Assembly (NCBI GenBank): GCA_003445855.1
Contig: DMCG01000127.1
Coordinates: 2,213 to 8,515 of the forward strand
Direction: 5' to 3'
Length of the DNA stretch: 6,303 nt
DNA from: Spartobacteria bacterium
GTDB lineage: Bacteria; Verrucomicrobiota; Verrucomicrobiia; Chthoniobacterales; UBA10450
Shown here: positions 5,711 to 6,303 of the stretch, in pieces
How positions within the stretch are numbered: the stretch's first letter is position 1
How the letters are laid out: every line of letters starts with the position of its first letter
Made by a program: the position numbers and the translations under genes
Notes under the pieces: model-generated
What the model was told of the DNA's origin: nothing
Seen by the model: the letters and a program-made list of their open reading frames with translations, nothing else
Database searches by the model: none

Positions 5711-5770
5711 GGTAGGGCGACGCTCTGCGGAGCCGTGAACTTCGTCGGCTCGACGGAGTCTCGCCCTACC
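5711..5770. repeat. 60-bp intergenic palindrome between der and moxR
   Basis: The element opens with GGTAGGGCGA (5711-5720) and closes with its exact reverse complement TCGCCCTACC (5761-5770). The inner arms GAGCCG (5730-5735) and CGGCTC (5746-5751) are also exact complements. Each arm is 25 nt and pairs at 20 of 25 positions across a 10-nt loop (5736-5745). It sits wholly in the der-moxR gap. No T-run follows the hairpin on the minus strand, so it does not look like a standard intrinsic terminator. It resembles dispersed REP-like or MITE-like intergenic palindromes. I recall similar 'TAGGGCGAGACTCCGTCGAGCCG'-type sequences from Verrucomicrobiota, but that is memory, not a search. It could form a stable RNA hairpin downstream of der. 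Confidence 0.8.
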
Positions 5771-5779
5771 GTTAAATGA

Positions 5780-6303
5780 TTAGGCCCGGCGCGATTCCGT
5801 GCGTGCGCGACAGGTGAAAATGATCGGCAATCCGGTGTAAGCTTGCGCGTCACGAATGCGCGATTCCAGATAGCGCTTGTATTGGTCAGCCAGTAATCGC
5901 GGATCGTTCACAAACAGGACAAATTCCGGCGGTTGCAGAGGTCGATCCTTCTTTCCGGCGGCTTGTGCGGCGTAAAACAATTTCAGACGACGGCCTTTCT
6001 TCATCGGCGGCGGATTCGCCGCGAAAGCGGCGCGCAACAAACGATTAAAAACGCCGGTGCCAATGCGCGCGCGCGACTCGCGCTGAATTTTAGCGATAAA
6101 CCCAAACAACTTGTCGATGTTTTCACCCGTGCGCGCGGATGCGATCAAGACCGGCGCGTAATCGAGAAAGAAAAGTCTCTCGCGCGCTGCATCGACAAGT
6201 TGTTTGATCGTTTGCCTTTCACCGCGTTTCGGTTTGATCAGGTCCCATTTGTTCAGGACGACGATCGCGGCTTTGCGCGCTTCTTGAATTAAACCCGCGA
6301 TCC
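5780..6303 (-). CDS. der: Ribosome-assembly GTPase Der (EngA), C-terminal part, 5' end beyond the window
   Basis: Der is a tandem-GTPase protein that binds the 50S subunit and is needed for its maturation. The frame is open from the right edge to a TAA at 5782-5780, giving 173 residues of the C-terminal part. Seen here: a GTP-specificity motif NKWD (local residues 17-20, in AIVVLNKWDLI), the G5-like IASARTG (53-59), then a linker and a KH-like RNA-binding domain (about 78-165). That domain includes GRRLKLFYAAQ and PPEFVLFVNDP followed by a RYLESRIR helix and a TGLPI strand. This order (second G domain, then KH-like domain) is the family signature, so the call is firm although the first G domain and the second P-loop are outside the window. 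An in-frame ATG at 6148 would start after NKWD and is not the true start. The gene is separated from moxR by 129 bp containing a palindromic repeat, so it is probably not part of the Bat operon proper. Confidence 0.95.
   Translation of the reverse strand, partial: IAGLIQEARKAAIVVLNKWDLIKPKRGERQTIKQLVDAARERLFFLDYAPVLIASARTGENIDKLFGFIAKIQRESRARIGTGVFNRLLRAAFAANPPPMKKGRRLKLFYAAQAAGKKDRPLQPPEFVLFVNDPRLLADQYKRYLESRIRDAQAYTGLPIIFTCRARTESRRA

Noticed and set aside
5711..5770. Intrinsic terminator after der
   Set aside because: Although a long hairpin, it is followed on the minus strand by GGCTTGCCG rather than a T-run, and it has the look of a dispersed repeat.

Overview
All supported genes lie on the minus strand, so transcription runs from high to low coordinates. 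The window holds the 3' end of a der (engA) GTPase gene, followed by a MoxR-VWA ('Bat'-type) operon that runs off the left edge. Sequence style (moderately GC-rich, many tight overlaps, TTG/GTG starts) and two small palindromic intergenic repeats of a kind I recall from Verrucomicrobiota suggest a soil- or water-type verrucomicrobial genome. That assignment is inference, not proof.

Layout in transcription order: der C-terminal part (6303-5780); a 129-bp gap with a 60-bp long-arm palindrome (5770-5711); moxR AAA+ ATPase (5650-4664); a four-helix-bundle (23S rRNA-IVP/S23 family) gene (4626-4183) whose two ends lie inside inverted arrays of heptamer repeats (4656-4172); a DUF58 gene (4169-3285); a small single-pass membrane protein resembling DUF4381/BatD C-terminal regions (3288-2761); batA-like VWA protein (2780-1725, TTG start with a strong Shine-Dalgarno); a 49-bp double-hairpin repeat between two near-identical 16-bp copies of the batB start region; and a batB-batC fusion (VWA plus TPR plus Gln-rich tail) from 1634 to beyond base 1. 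No gene-free stretch exceeds 300 bases.

By analogy with known Bat systems, the MoxR ATPase would remodel or load substrates. DUF58 and the membrane VWA proteins BatA and BatB would act as metal-binding adaptor or scaffold subunits, and the TPR part would recruit partners on the outer face of the membrane. BatD/BatE-type genes would be expected just beyond the left edge.

The core operon is familiar. The unusual material is the small mobile-looking DNA inside it: a heptamer-bounded S23 cassette wedged between moxR and DUF58, and a palindromic insert that appears to have duplicated the batB start, creating a 25-codon leader ORF whose stop overlaps the present batB start as ATGA.
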